From: Longispora albida DSM 44784 | GTDB taxonomy: Bacteria > Actinomycetota > Actinomycetes > Mycobacteriales > Micromonosporaceae | Assembly: GCF_000379825.1 (NCBI RefSeq) | Contig: NZ_KB903834.1 | Coordinates: 231,976 to 295,975, forward strand | Reading direction: 5' to 3' | Length of the DNA: 64,000 nucleotides | Part shown: piece by piece, positions 1 to 9,055 of the stretch | Position numbering within the stretch: the stretch's first letter is position 1 | Layout of the letters: each line of letters starts with the position of its first letter | Position numbers and translations under genes: made by a program | The notes under the pieces: generated by a model | The model's database searches: none | Told to the model about the DNA's origin: nothing | The model's input: only the letters and a program-made list of their open reading frames with translations

Positions 1-633
1 TTCGCCGGCACGTCCTGGCTGGACCTGGCGAAGCTCGGCGAGCTCCAGTACGGCTCGGAGCTGATGAACATCACGATCGACCCCACGCTGCCCGGCGCGC
101 TCGGCTCCTTCGGGTACGACGACGAGGGCACTCCGGCGGCCAGGCGCGACGCGGTGCGCGACGGGATCTGGGTCGGCGTGCTGGCCGGGCGGGACTCGGC
201 GGCGATGGCCGGGCTGGACTACGCGGGCAGCGTCCGCTCCGAGGGCTGGCAGCGGCTGCCGATGGTCCGGATGACGAACGTCGGGCTCGAACCCGGGCCG
301 CACACCCTCGAAGAGATCATCGCGGCCACCGACGACGGCGTGATGATGGAGACCAACCGCTCGTGGTCCATCGACGACAAGCGGCTCAACTTCCAGTTCG
401 GCACCGAGATCGGCTGGGAGATCAAGAACGGCAGGCAGGGCCGGATCCTGCGCAACCCCACCTACACCGGCATCGGCCCGCTGTTCTGGCGGTCGATGGA
501 CATGCTCTCCTCCGAGAGCGTCGCCTGGGGTACCCCGAACTGCGGCAAGGGCCAGCCCGGCCAGACCGGGCACACCGGCCACCCGGCGGCCCCGGCCAGG
601 TTCCGCAACGTCCGAGTAGGAGTGCGCGCGTGA
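1..633 (+). CDS. tldD: TldD metalloprotease, C-terminal part (5' end outside window)
   Basis: The reading frame is open from base 1, so the start lies upstream; about 210 residues are present. They match the C-terminal half of TldD, which with TldE/PmbA forms a heteromeric metalloprotease acting on unfolded peptides and peptide precursors. Recognisable parts are the glycine-rich block around GSFGYDDEGTPA, the RLPMVRMTNVGLEPG stretch and the conserved ending GWEIKNGRQGRILRNPTYTG. The zinc motif HExxxH lies in the N-terminal half, which is not in the window. The stop codon overlaps the next gene's GTG start in a GTGA junction (630-633), so translation is probably coupled to tldE. The tail after about residue 180 (glycine, histidine and proline rich) is variable in the family. 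Confidence 0.93.
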   Translation, partial: FAGTSWLDLAKLGELQYGSELMNITIDPTLPGALGSFGYDDEGTPAARRDAVRDGIWVGVLAGRDSAAMAGLDYAGSVRSEGWQRLPMVRMTNVGLEPGPHTLEEIIAATDDGVMMETNRSWSIDDKRLNFQFGTEIGWEIKNGRQGRILRNPTYTGIGPLFWRSMDMLSSESVAWGTPNCGKGQPGQTGHTGHPAAPARFRNVRVGVRA

Positions 634-1997
634 CTGAGCTGGTAGAACGGGTACTCGGCCTGGTCGGCGGCCGAGGCGAGGCCGACGTGGTGGCCGACCG
701 GACCAACCTGGAGCTGACCAGGTTCGCCAATTCCTTCATCCACCAGAACGTGTCGGACTCCGGTACGCGGCTGCGGCTGCGGGTGCACGTGGACGGCCGG
801 ACGGCGACGGGGACGACGACGCGGACGGACAGCGAGTCGCTGGCCGCGTTCGTGGAGCAGACCATCGCGCAGGCGAAGGTGTGCCCGCCGGACCCGGGCT
901 GGCCGGGGCTGGCCGGACCCGCTCCCCTGCCGTCGGCCGGCAACTCCGACCCGGAGACGGTCTCCGCCGGGCCGGACGCGCGTGCCCGGCAGGTGCGGGC
1001 GTTCGTGGACGCGGCCGGTGGGCTCGTCACGGCCGGTTACTGCCGGACCGTGGGGCAGCAGGTCACGTATGGAAGCACAGCCGGGCAGCTGGTCACCGGT
1101 ACATCCTCGTCGGCGGCGATGGACGCCATCGCGCGAGCCGTCAGCGGCGCTGACGGCGTGGCGCGCTGGAGCGGGGTTTCACTGTCCGGACTGGACGGTG
1201 CGCGGCTCGGCGCGATCGCTGCGGCGAAGGCCAGGGCGAGCGAGGGCGCGACCGAGCTGGAGCCGGGCCGCTACGAGGTCGTGCTGGAGCCGGCCGCGGT
1301 GCTCGATGTGCTCGGTTTCCTTTCCTCGTACGGTTTCAACGGCAAGGCCGTCGCGGAAGGACGGTCGTTCCTGCGGCCGGGCGAGCGGCAGTTCGACCCG
1401 TCGATCACGCTGGCCGACGACCCGGAGGATCCGGAGGCTGTCGGCCTGCCGTTCGACGTCGAGGGCACGCCGAAGCGGCGGCTGGAGCTGGTCACGGCCG
1501 GGGTCAGCCAGGGCCCGATCCACGACCGGCGCACCGCGTACGCGGCCGGCGCCGGGGCCACCAGCACCGGTCACGGCAACGAGGAGAGCAGCCGGTGGGG
1601 TCCCGCCGCGGCGAACCTGCTCCTTGAGCCCGGCACCACCCCGGCGAAGGCCGTCGGCGGCCCCGTGGCCAGCGACGCGGTCGGCGGGCTGGTCGGCGGG
1701 GTCGAGCGCGGCCTGCTGGTGACCGACTTCTGGTACACGCGGGTGCTCGACCCGCGGAGTGTGGCTGTCACCGGGCTCACCCGTAACGGCGTCTGGCTGA
1801 TCGAGGACGGCGTGATCACCCGGCCCGTGCGGAACATGCGGTTCACACAGTCCTATCCGGAGGCGCTCGCCCCCGGATCGGTGCTGGGAATCGGATCGGA
1901 GGCCGTGTCCCTTCCGCTCAACTGGGCGTTGGGCACTGTGCGCGCACCAGCGCTGCGGCTGGCCTCCTGGAACTTCACCGGCGGCGCGTCCGGGTGA
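630..1997 (+). CDS. tldE: TldE/PmbA family metalloprotease partner subunit
   Basis: This 455-residue protein is the partner of TldD. In characterised systems TldE lacks the metal ligands and shapes the substrate channel of the TldD/TldE complex. Matching features are an N-terminal domain beginning with ELVERVLGLV, a central GRYEVVLEPAAVLDVLGFL block, and the C-terminal segment GTPKRRLELVTAGVSQGPIHDRRTA. No HExxxH motif is visible, as expected for TldE. I chose the GTG at 630 because it gives the GTGA overlap with tldD and the usual family N-terminus; an ORF open further upstream would overlap tldD heavily. The pair is widespread in actinomycetes, sometimes near peptide natural-product clusters, but no such cluster is visible here. 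Confidence 0.92.
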   Translation: MTELVERVLGLVGGRGEADVVADRTNLELTRFANSFIHQNVSDSGTRLRLRVHVDGRTATGTTTRTDSESLAAFVEQTIAQAKVCPPDPGWPGLAGPAPLPSAGNSDPETVSAGPDARARQVRAFVDAAGGLVTAGYCRTVGQQVTYGSTAGQLVTGTSSSAAMDAIARAVSGADGVARWSGVSLSGLDGARLGAIAAAKARASEGATELEPGRYEVVLEPAAVLDVLGFLSSYGFNGKAVAEGRSFLRPGERQFDPSITLADDPEDPEAVGLPFDVEGTPKRRLELVTAGVSQGPIHDRRTAYAAGAGATSTGHGNEESSRWGPAAANLLLEPGTTPAKAVGGPVASDAVGGLVGGVERGLLVTDFWYTRVLDPRSVAVTGLTRNGVWLIEDGVITRPVRNMRFTQSYPEALAPGSVLGIGSEAVSLPLNWALGTVRAPALRLASWNFTGGASG

Positions 1998-2102
1998 CCA
2001 CTTAGTTCTCTGACGGCGTAACGTGTACCGGCGCGGGAGACGTGTCGATGATCACTGGGTGATTCTCGACACGAACCCGAGCCGGACTCACGCCGGATCC
2101 GA

Positions 2103-2126
2103 GCCCGAATCACACCGGATTCGGGC
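2103..2126. promoter_or_regulatory. Dyad upstream of sdhC
   Basis: A perfect 9-base inverted repeat (GCCCGAATC, 6-base spacer, GATTCGGGC) lies 38 bases before the sdhC start. It sits in a patch where the word TCACNCCGGAT occurs three times (about 2090-2145). It could be an operator or a 5'-UTR hairpin for the sdh operon. No regulator is identified. Confidence 0.35.
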
Positions 2127-2163
2127 CGGGATCACGCCGGATTCACGTCAGGGAGCGAATGTA

Positions 2164-2967
2164 ATGACGAATACGGCAACGCAGCCGCCGCGGCCCCGCG
2201 CCGCGATCGCGGCCAAGACGTTGCGGACTGATCGCTGGTGGCTCGCGCCGCTGCTCACCGTCCTCGGGCTCGGCGCATGGGTCACCTACGCGACGGTCCG
2301 GGTCTTCCTCCAGAACAACTACTGGGTCGAGAAGTACCACTACCTGACCCCGTTCTACTCGCCGTGCGTGTCCAAGGGCTGCGACCCGCACGCCGCGCAC
2401 TTCGGCCAGTTCCTGCCGGACAGCCCGCTCATCCCGTACGCGGCGCTGAGCCTGCCGTTCCTGCTGCTGTTCCGGCTGACCTGCTACTACTACCGCAAGG
2501 CGTACTACCGCAGCTTCTGGATGTCGCCGCCGGCCTGCGCCGTGCCGGACGGGCACAAGACGTACGGCGGTGAGACCCGGTTCCCGCTGATCTTCCAGAA
2601 CGCCCACCGGTACGCCTTCTACGCCGCCGTCGTCATCTCCCTGATCAACACCTGGGACGCCTTCCTCGCGCACGAGAAGGCCGACGGGGCGTTCGGCTTC
2701 GGGCTCGGCAACGTCGTGCTGTGGGTGAACGTCATCATGCTCTGGGCGTACACCGCCTCCTGCCACTCCTGCCGGCACATCGTCGGCGGGCGGCTCAAGC
2801 ACTTCTCGAAGCACCCGGTGCGCTACAAGCTGTGGGGCTGGGTGTCCGTCCTCAATGGCAAGCACATGCAGCTCGCCTGGATCACACTGGCGACGCTGGC
2901 CATCACCGACTTCTATGTCATGGCCGTGGCCGCCGGCTGGATCAACGACCTGCGGTTCGTGGGGTAA
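2164..2967 (+). CDS. sdhC: Succinate dehydrogenase membrane anchor / cytochrome b subunit
   Basis: This 267-residue membrane protein has about five hydrophobic helices, near residues 25-45, 90-110, 148-165, 180-200 and 238-262. It is the single membrane anchor of the actinobacterial succinate dehydrogenase (Sdh1 type), which carries electrons from the SdhAB head to menaquinone. Candidate heme or quinone ligands are conserved histidines such as those in QNAHRYAFY, CHSCRHIVGG and NGKHMQLAW. I chose the ATG at 2164 because GGGAG lies 8-13 bases upstream; an in-frame start at 2023 would add an unlikely polar, repeat-encoded extension. It heads the sdhCAB operon: sdhA follows after 6 bases. Confidence 0.92.
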   Translation: MTNTATQPPRPRAAIAAKTLRTDRWWLAPLLTVLGLGAWVTYATVRVFLQNNYWVEKYHYLTPFYSPCVSKGCDPHAAHFGQFLPDSPLIPYAALSLPFLLLFRLTCYYYRKAYYRSFWMSPPACAVPDGHKTYGGETRFPLIFQNAHRYAFYAAVVISLINTWDAFLAHEKADGAFGFGLGNVVLWVNVIMLWAYTASCHSCRHIVGGRLKHFSKHPVRYKLWGWVSVLNGKHMQLAWITLATLAITDFYVMAVAAGWINDLRFVG

Positions 2968-2973
2968 ACACTG

Positions 2974-4848
2974 ATGACTGAGCTTCAGAGATTCCAGTAC
3001 GACGTTGTCGTGATCGGTGCCGGTGGCGCCGGCCTGCGCGCGGCGATCGAGGCCCGGATGGCCGGCAAGAAGACCGCGATCATCTCCAAGTCGCTGTTCG
3101 GCAAGGCGCACACGGTGATGGCCGAGGGTGGCGCGGCCGCGGCGATGGGCAACGTGAACTCGAACGACAACTGGCAGGTGCACTTCCGCGACACCATGCG
3201 CGGCGGGAAGTTCCTGAACCACTTCCGGATGGCCGAGCTGCACGCCAAGGAGGCCCCGGAACGCATCTGGGAGCTGGAGACCTACGGCGCGCTGTTCGAC
3301 CGCACGGCCGACGGCAAGATCTCCCAGCGCAACTTCGGCGGGCACGAGTACCCGCGGCTGGCGCACGTGGGCGACCGCACCGGCCTGGAACTGATCCGTA
3401 CCCTCCAGCAGAAGATCGTTTCCCTGCAGCAGGAGGACTTCGCCGCCACCGGCGACTACGAGGCGAACCTGCGGGTCTTCCACGAGACCACGATCACCGA
3501 GCTGCTGCTGACCGACGGGAAGATCGCCGGCGCGTTCGGGTACGTGCGCGAGTCGGGCGAGTTCCTGCTGTTCGAGACGCCGGCCGTCGTGCTGGCCACC
3601 GGCGGGATCGGCAAGTCCTACAAGGTCACGTCGAACTCGTGGGAGTACACAGGGGACGGTCACGCGCTCGCGCTGCGGGCAGGGGCGACCCTGGTGAACA
3701 TGGAGTTCCTCCAGTTCCACCCGACGGGCATGGTGTGGCCGCCCTCGGTGAAGGGCATCCTCGTCACCGAGTCGGTACGTGGTGACGGCGGCATCCTGAA
3801 GAACTCCGAAGGCAAGCGGTTCATGTTCGACTACGTGCCGGACGTCTTCCGCGAGAAGTACGCCGAGACGCCGGAAGAGGCCGACCGGTGGTACAAGGAC
3901 GCCGACAACAACCGCCGCCCACCGGAGCTGCTGCCCCGTGACGAGGTGGCCCGGGCGATCAACTCCGAGGTGAAGGCCGGGCGGGGTACCAAGGCCGGCG
4001 GCGTCTACCTCGACATCGCCTCCCGGCTGCCAGCCGAGGAGATCCGCAAGCGGCTGCCGTCGATGTACCACCAGTTCAAGGAGCTGGCGGACGTGGACAT
4101 CACGGCAGAGCCGATGGAGGTCGGCCCGACCTGCCACTACGTGATGGGCGGCGTCGAGGTCGACCCGGACAGCACCCAGTCGCGGGTGCCCGGCCTGTTC
4201 GCGGCCGGCGAGGTCTCCGGTGGCATGCACGGCTCCAACCGGCTCGGCGGCAACTCGCTGTCCGACCTGCTCGTCTTCGGCAAGCGCGCGGGTGAGCACG
4301 CCGCGGCGTACGCCGACAGCAACGGGCCGAGCACCGTCGCGCAGTCCGATGTGGACGCCGCGATCGCGGGTGCCCTGGCCCCGTTCACGAACGACGGCGA
4401 GAACCCCTACGCCCTCCAGCACGAGCTCCAGCTCGTCATGAACGACCTGGTCGGCATCATCCGCACCGAGGCAGAACTCGCCGAGGCGATCACCAGGCTG
4501 GCGGCGATCCGCGAGCGGGTGAGCCGGGTGCAGGCGACCGGCGGGCGCCGGTACAACCCGGGTTGGCACCTGGCTCTTGATCTTCGCAACATGCTGGTGG
4601 TGAGCGAGTGCACCGCCATGGCCGCGCTGGAGCGCAAGGAGAGCCGCGGCGGGCACACCCGGGAGGACCACCCGGAGATGGCCGCCGAGTGGCGCAAGGT
4701 CAACCTGATCTGCGGCCTGGACGGGGAGAAGGTCACCCTCAACCCGCAGCCGCTGCCGCCGCTCCCGCCGGAGCTGCTCAACCTGTTCGAGAAGTCCGAG
4801 CTGAAGAAGTACATGACCGCGCAGGAGCTGGAGGGTCACGGTGGCTAG
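2974..4848 (+). CDS. sdhA: Succinate dehydrogenase flavoprotein subunit
   Basis: SdhA oxidises succinate to fumarate at a covalently bound FAD, linking the TCA cycle to the respiratory chain. The 624-residue protein begins with a Rossmann dinucleotide-binding motif (GAGGAG, residues 15-20). His46 in KAHTVMAEGG is the expected FAD attachment site. Active-site elements follow: HPTGM starting at His249, ESVRGDGG, and the capping and C-terminal region with GPTCHYVMGG and NRLGGNSL. Length and motifs fit the longer actinobacterial SdhA. It lies 6 bases after sdhC and its last 8 bases overlap sdhB, so the three subunits are co-translated. Confidence 0.97.
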   Translation: MTELQRFQYDVVVIGAGGAGLRAAIEARMAGKKTAIISKSLFGKAHTVMAEGGAAAAMGNVNSNDNWQVHFRDTMRGGKFLNHFRMAELHAKEAPERIWELETYGALFDRTADGKISQRNFGGHEYPRLAHVGDRTGLELIRTLQQKIVSLQQEDFAATGDYEANLRVFHETTITELLLTDGKIAGAFGYVRESGEFLLFETPAVVLATGGIGKSYKVTSNSWEYTGDGHALALRAGATLVNMEFLQFHPTGMVWPPSVKGILVTESVRGDGGILKNSEGKRFMFDYVPDVFREKYAETPEEADRWYKDADNNRRPPELLPRDEVARAINSEVKAGRGTKAGGVYLDIASRLPAEEIRKRLPSMYHQFKELADVDITAEPMEVGPTCHYVMGGVEVDPDSTQSRVPGLFAAGEVSGGMHGSNRLGGNSLSDLLVFGKRAGEHAAAYADSNGPSTVAQSDVDAAIAGALAPFTNDGENPYALQHELQLVMNDLVGIIRTEAELAEAITRLAAIRERVSRVQATGGRRYNPGWHLALDLRNMLVVSECTAMAALERKESRGGHTREDHPEMAAEWRKVNLICGLDGEKVTLNPQPLPPLPPELLNLFEKSELKKYMTAQELEGHGG

Positions 4849-5596
4849 CAAGCGCCAGTTCCGCGTGTGGCGGGGCGACGAGAACGGTGGTGACCTCCAG
4901 GACTTCGCCGTCGAGGTCAACGAGGGCGAGGTCGTGCTCGACATCGTGCACCGCCTCCAGGCCACCGAGACCCCGGACCTCGCCGTCCGGTGGAACTGCA
5001 AGGCAGGCAAGTGCGGCTCCTGCTCGATGGAGATCAACGGCATGCCGAAGCTGGCGTGCATGACCCGGATGAGCAGCTTCGCCGAGGACGAGACGATCAC
5101 GATCACCCCGCTGCGCACCTTCCCGGTGATGCGGGACCTGGTCACCGACGTGTCGTTCAACTACGAGAAGGCCAGGGAGACCCCGTCCTTCGCGCCGCCG
5201 GCCGGTGTCGCCCCCGGCGACTACCGGATGCAGCAGGTGGACGTCGAGCGCTCGCAGGAGTTCCGCAAGTGCATCGAGTGCTTCCTGTGCCAGAACACCT
5301 GCCACGTGGTCCGCGACCACGAGGAGAACAAGGAGGCCTTCTCCGGCCCCCGGTTCTTCATCCGGGCCGCCGAGCTGGACATGCACCCGCTCGACGCGAA
5401 GACCGACCGCAAGGAGTACGCACAGGCTGAGCAGGGCCTCGGCTTCTGCAACATCACCAAGTGCTGCACCGAGGTCTGCCCGGAGCACATCAAGATCACA
5501 GACAACGCGATCATCCCGATGAAGGAACGCGTGGTCGACCGCCGTTACGACCCGATCGTCTGGCTCGGCTCGAAGATCTTCCGCCGGACCTCCTGA
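4841..5596 (+). CDS. sdhB: Succinate dehydrogenase iron-sulfur subunit
   Basis: SdhB (251 residues) passes electrons from FAD to quinone through three clusters, and all ligands are visible. The [2Fe-2S] cluster uses Cys53, Cys58, Cys61 and Cys73 of the N-terminal ferredoxin domain. The [4Fe-4S] and [3Fe-4S] clusters use the groups Cys144/147/150/154 and Cys203/208/209/213 in the C-terminal domain. The GTG at 4841 lies inside the end of sdhA, an 8-base overlap that suggests translational coupling. A strong hairpin 10 bases after the stop closes the operon. Confidence 0.97.
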   Translation: MASKRQFRVWRGDENGGDLQDFAVEVNEGEVVLDIVHRLQATETPDLAVRWNCKAGKCGSCSMEINGMPKLACMTRMSSFAEDETITITPLRTFPVMRDLVTDVSFNYEKARETPSFAPPAGVAPGDYRMQQVDVERSQEFRKCIECFLCQNTCHVVRDHEENKEAFSGPRFFIRAAELDMHPLDAKTDRKEYAQAEQGLGFCNITKCCTEVCPEHIKITDNAIIPMKERVVDRRYDPIVWLGSKIFRRTS

Positions 5597-5605
5597 TCGT
5601 CTCTG

Positions 5606-5641
5606 CTTCCCGGTGCCAGATCCTTTTCTGGTACCGGGAAG
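5606..5641 (+). terminator. Terminator hairpin after sdhB
   Basis: Arms CTTCCCGGTGCCAG and CTGGTACCGGGAAG pair over 14 positions (one G-T pair) around an 8-base loop containing TTTT. There is no T run after the stem, as is usual for actinobacterial terminators. Confidence 0.75.
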
Positions 5642-5685
5642 CAACGGCACCAAAGCACCCGCAGCACAGCACAGAGGAACCACGC

Positions 5686-6510
5686 ATGACGGCACGAGGC
5701 ACCCGGCTGGGAGCCGTGACACTGCTCGCCGCCCTGGTCACCACGGCCTGCGGGACCGCAGGGGATGACCGTGCACTGCCGCACGGTTTCGAGATCCAGC
5801 CGGGCGCCCTCGCCGCCTGGGACAGCTTCCCGGTGAACCGCCAGCCCCGGCCCCTCGTCCTGCTCCGCGCCGACCGGGGACCGTACTTCGTGGACGGCAC
5901 CTTCAGCTCGGACAACGACCGCGTGGCCATGCTCACCGGCCAGGTCGAACTGGACGCCAGCCTCCCGCCAGCCATGCCACCCGCCGCGGCCGGACGGCCG
6001 ATCACGGCCAGCGAGGCGTGGGCAGCGGTCACCCGGCTCTCGGCCACCCCTGTTCCCGTCGCGACCGTCAGCCCGGTACGCGTCAGCCGCGTCGCCCTGG
6101 GCACCCTCGCCGTCCACACCGACCGGGGAAAGCAGCAGATCCCCGCCTGGCACTTCACGTCCGGCGGGGCCACGGTCGCCTGGCCCGCCGTCACACAGCC
6201 CGAGATCTACCAGCCGGGCACGGTGCGGGCCACCGGGTACACGGCCTGGGACGCGCGGCTGTCGGCCGACCAGAAGACCGTCACGGTACGCCTGCCCGCA
6301 GCACCAGCCGGCTGCCCGGCCTACCAGCCCGACGTCCGCGAATCGGCCACGGCCGTCGTGATCGGCCTCCAGCGCCCAGCCTGCCGCACGTCCACCAGCC
6401 GCCGCCTCACACCACAGGACTACCAGATCACGCTGGCCAAGCCACTCGGCGCCCGCGTACTGGCCGGCCCGGCAGGCGTACCACTACCCGTGCAGCTGGC
6501 TAGGAACTAA
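5686..6510 (+). CDS. Secreted lipoprotein of unknown function
   Basis: This 274-residue protein starts with a lipoprotein signal peptide: TARGTRLG, a hydrophobic core LLAALVTTA, and a lipobox with the lipidated Cys at residue 22 (TTAC-G). The mature part is rich in Ala, Pro and Thr, with no catalytic motif I recognise. Three further cysteines near the C-terminus may form disulfides. The ATG at 5686 was chosen because it directly precedes the signal peptide and AGAGGAA lies 7 bases upstream. The gene stands alone after the sdh terminator. Its last 11 bases overlap the end of the convergent mutT gene. I do not recognise a family. Confidence 0.8.
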   Translation: MTARGTRLGAVTLLAALVTTACGTAGDDRALPHGFEIQPGALAAWDSFPVNRQPRPLVLLRADRGPYFVDGTFSSDNDRVAMLTGQVELDASLPPAMPPAAAGRPITASEAWAAVTRLSATPVPVATVSPVRVSRVALGTLAVHTDRGKQQIPAWHFTSGGATVAWPAVTQPEIYQPGTVRATGYTAWDARLSADQKTVTVRLPAAPAGCPAYQPDVRESATAVVIGLQRPACRTSTSRRLTPQDYQITLAKPLGARVLAGPAGVPLPVQLARN

Positions 6511-6925
6511 CGGGCTGACCGGTCAGGAAGTAGCCCCGCAGCGCCTCGACGATCGGCGCGTCGGCCGGCAGCCAGTCCACGCTGTCCAGCTCCGCGGCGG
6601 TCAGCCAGCGCAGCTCGGCATGCTCCAGCGCCTGGGGCTCCCGGGAACCATCGAGCGTCGCCAGCCAGATCCGCAGCACAGCCTTACCGTGCGGGAGCAC
6701 GACCTCCGGCCCGATCCGGTCACCGACGACGATGCCGGCGCCCAGCTCCTCGTCGATCTCCCGGAGCAGCGCCTCCGTCTCACCCTCGCCGGGCTCGACC
6801 TTCCCGCCCGGGAACTCCCAGCGGCCCGCCAGCTCGGGCGGCTCGGCGCGGGCGCAGGCCAGCACGGATCCATCCCGGACAATTGCCGCACCGACGATCA
6901 CCTGAAGCACTGGTTCACTCTGCAC
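6500..6925 (-). CDS. mutT: MutT-type Nudix hydrolase ((d)NTP pyrophosphatase)
   Basis: This protein of about 141 residues carries a complete Nudix box: GG-KVEPG-E, seven residues, then REIDEELG, preceded by GRWEFPGG. The layout (VGAAIVRDGSVLACAR at the N-terminus, box in the middle, WLTAAELDSVDWLPAD near the end) is that of MutT, which removes 8-oxo-dGTP and related oxidised nucleotides. The frame stays open upstream to 7018, but that part resembles no Nudix N-terminus. I therefore start at the GTG at 6925 (VQSEPVLQV), where the conserved first strand begins; no good ribosome site supports any choice. It ends inside the tail of the convergent lipoprotein gene. Confidence 0.88.
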   Translation of the reverse strand: MQSEPVLQVIVGAAIVRDGSVLACARAEPPELAGRWEFPGGKVEPGEGETEALLREIDEELGAGIVVGDRIGPEVVLPHGKAVLRIWLATLDGSREPQALEHAELRWLTAAELDSVDWLPADAPIVEALRGYFLTGQPVSS

Positions 6926-7121
6926 GGGGCTCAAGGGTGCCAGATCCTGCGAAAATTTGTTGTACGCGCACGTCCAGAACATCCAGACCTGCCGAGTTTG
7001 TGGCCGTAGACACGGCAAGGCGTGCCCTACAAACTTCTAGGCGGCCCCGAGGACCCTATGCGGTCCGGATGTCCGGCAGGCGTAGCCAGGGTCACGAAGA
7101 GACAACACTCGGAGGTGTACC

Positions 7122-7412
7122 GTTCACCCGCTCGACCGCGAGGCCCTGCGCGACACGCTGTCGCAGCTCGATGGCTGGCACGGAAACTCCACCGAGATCC
7201 AGCGCAGCCTGACCCTCGACGACTCCCAGCACGCCGACCTCACCGAGCGGGTCAAGGTCTTCGCCGACGCCCTCCAGCTCCGCCCCGACATCCGCCGGGC
7301 GGGCGGCCAGACCCACATCCGGCTCCGCAGCCCCGACGGCGGCTCCCTCACCACGTCAGAGGTCGCGCTGGCGGCCCGGATCGACACGGCGTACCGGGCG
7401 ATCCTCAGCTAG
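7122..7412 (+). CDS. Pterin-4a-carbinolamine dehydratase-like protein with no standard start codon
   Basis: Read in the 7125 frame, this stretch encodes about 96 residues with the fold pattern of PCD/DCoH: LSQLDGWHGNSTEIQRSLTL, an alpha segment DLTERVKVFADAL, then QTHIRLRSPDGGSLTTSE and VALAARIDTAY. PCD dehydrates the carbinolamine formed by pterin-dependent hydroxylases. The usual His-His-Pro active-site signature is replaced (LRPDIRRAGG), so catalysis is doubtful. The frame has no ATG, GTG or TTG between its upstream stop (7083) and the domain. A strong GGAGG (7111-7115) sits 6 bases before a GTT codon at 7122, exactly where a start is expected. Either GTT initiates, or a GTG has mutated, or there is a sequence error. 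CTG at 7146 is another option. Confidence 0.6.
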   Translation, partial: VHPLDREALRDTLSQLDGWHGNSTEIQRSLTLDDSQHADLTERVKVFADALQLRPDIRRAGGQTHIRLRSPDGGSLTTSEVALAARIDTAYRAILS

Positions 7413-7442
7413 TGCCGGGGTTCAGTACCTCGGCACGTTTTC
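7412..7442 (+). terminator. Terminator after the PCD-like gene
   Basis: Stem GTGCCGGGG / CCTCGGCAC (one mismatch), starting at the last base of the stop codon and followed by GTTTTC. Confidence 0.6.
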
Positions 7443-7474
7443 ACTGGACGCAGGATTTCGTGCGCCCAGTGAAA
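7439..7474. repeat. Second hairpin sharing the T run of the preceding terminator
   Basis: Arms TTTCACTGG-a-CGCA and TGCG-c-CCAGTGAAA give 9 plus 4 paired bases around GGATTTCG. The TTT of the 5' arm is the T run of the hairpin before it, so the two structures compete for those bases. Confidence 0.5.
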
Positions 7475-7592
7475 GCAACAGGCAGTAGCGCCGACTGACT
7501 GTACGGACGGCTGGACTCCGTCACTGCCAGTGGCGCGTGCACAAGAGCCCCTGGCACACGCTCCCCCACCATCGGCGGACCGGAGGTGCTTC

Positions 7593-7796
7593 ATGGCTGA
7601 GACCAGCGAACGTGATCCGCTCGCGGCCGCGCTCTTCGAGTTCCGGCTCGACGCGCCCAGCGAGATCGTCGCGCCAGGATCGGCGGCAGCACACCGGGCG
7701 GTCGGACGGCGGCGCGCGCAGGGCCGGCAGCGCGAGCGCCTTCCAGCTGCCGGCCTGACAACGGGAGCTGGAATACGGAACAGGCCGGGCTCGTGA
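7593..7796 (+). CDS. Small hypothetical protein, 67 residues
   Basis: The ATG at 7593 follows a strong GGAGG (7582-7586) at ideal spacing, the main reason to accept the gene. The product begins with an acidic segment (MAETSERDPLAAALFEFRLD) and ends in a basic arginine-rich half (HRAVGRRRAQGRQRERL). I recognise no family. The last codons and the TGA stop are embedded in the bidirectional terminator shared with ychF: the TGA forms the hairpin loop, so the C-terminal residues (about NRPGS) are dictated by the hairpin. It could be a recent ORF or a truncated gene; its start signal is better than its coding evidence. Confidence 0.5.
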   Translation: MAETSERDPLAAALFEFRLDAPSEIVAPGSAAAHRAVGRRRAQGRQRERLPAAGLTTGAGIRNRPGS

Positions 7797-7814
7797 CGAG
7801 CCCGGCCTGTTCCG
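7776..7814. terminator. Bidirectional terminator between the 67-aa ORF and ychF
   Basis: A perfect 18-base stem (CGGAACAGGCCGGGCTCG and its complement) closes on the three-base loop TGA, which is the stop codon of the upstream small ORF. ychF on the opposite strand ends 10 bases away, so the hairpin serves both genes. Confidence 0.85.
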
Positions 7815-7823
7815 TTCGCACTG

Positions 7824-8909
<1,086 letters not shown>

Positions 8910-9055
8910 GGGGGCTGAGTCTACGTGGGTGCCTGGCCCGGCCCCTGCTCGCAGGGCCGCGCCGCCGCCTACGTCACGCATTGACTCTCGTTGTCGAGTC
9001 CGATGGGCTCTGAATTTCACCCTACAAGGGATGAGGGTGTAGATAAGTCTAGTGA

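Noticed and set aside
2143-5160. A 1,005-codon open frame antisense to sdhCAB
   Set aside because: It mirrors GC-rich third positions of three clear sdh genes, has no recognisable domain, and is rich in Arg, Gly, His and Val, typical of antisense shadows.
7022-7498. A 158-codon frame covering the PCD-like gene
   Set aside because: The product is a Pro/Arg-rich shift of the real frame; the overlapping 7125 frame carries the PCD pattern.
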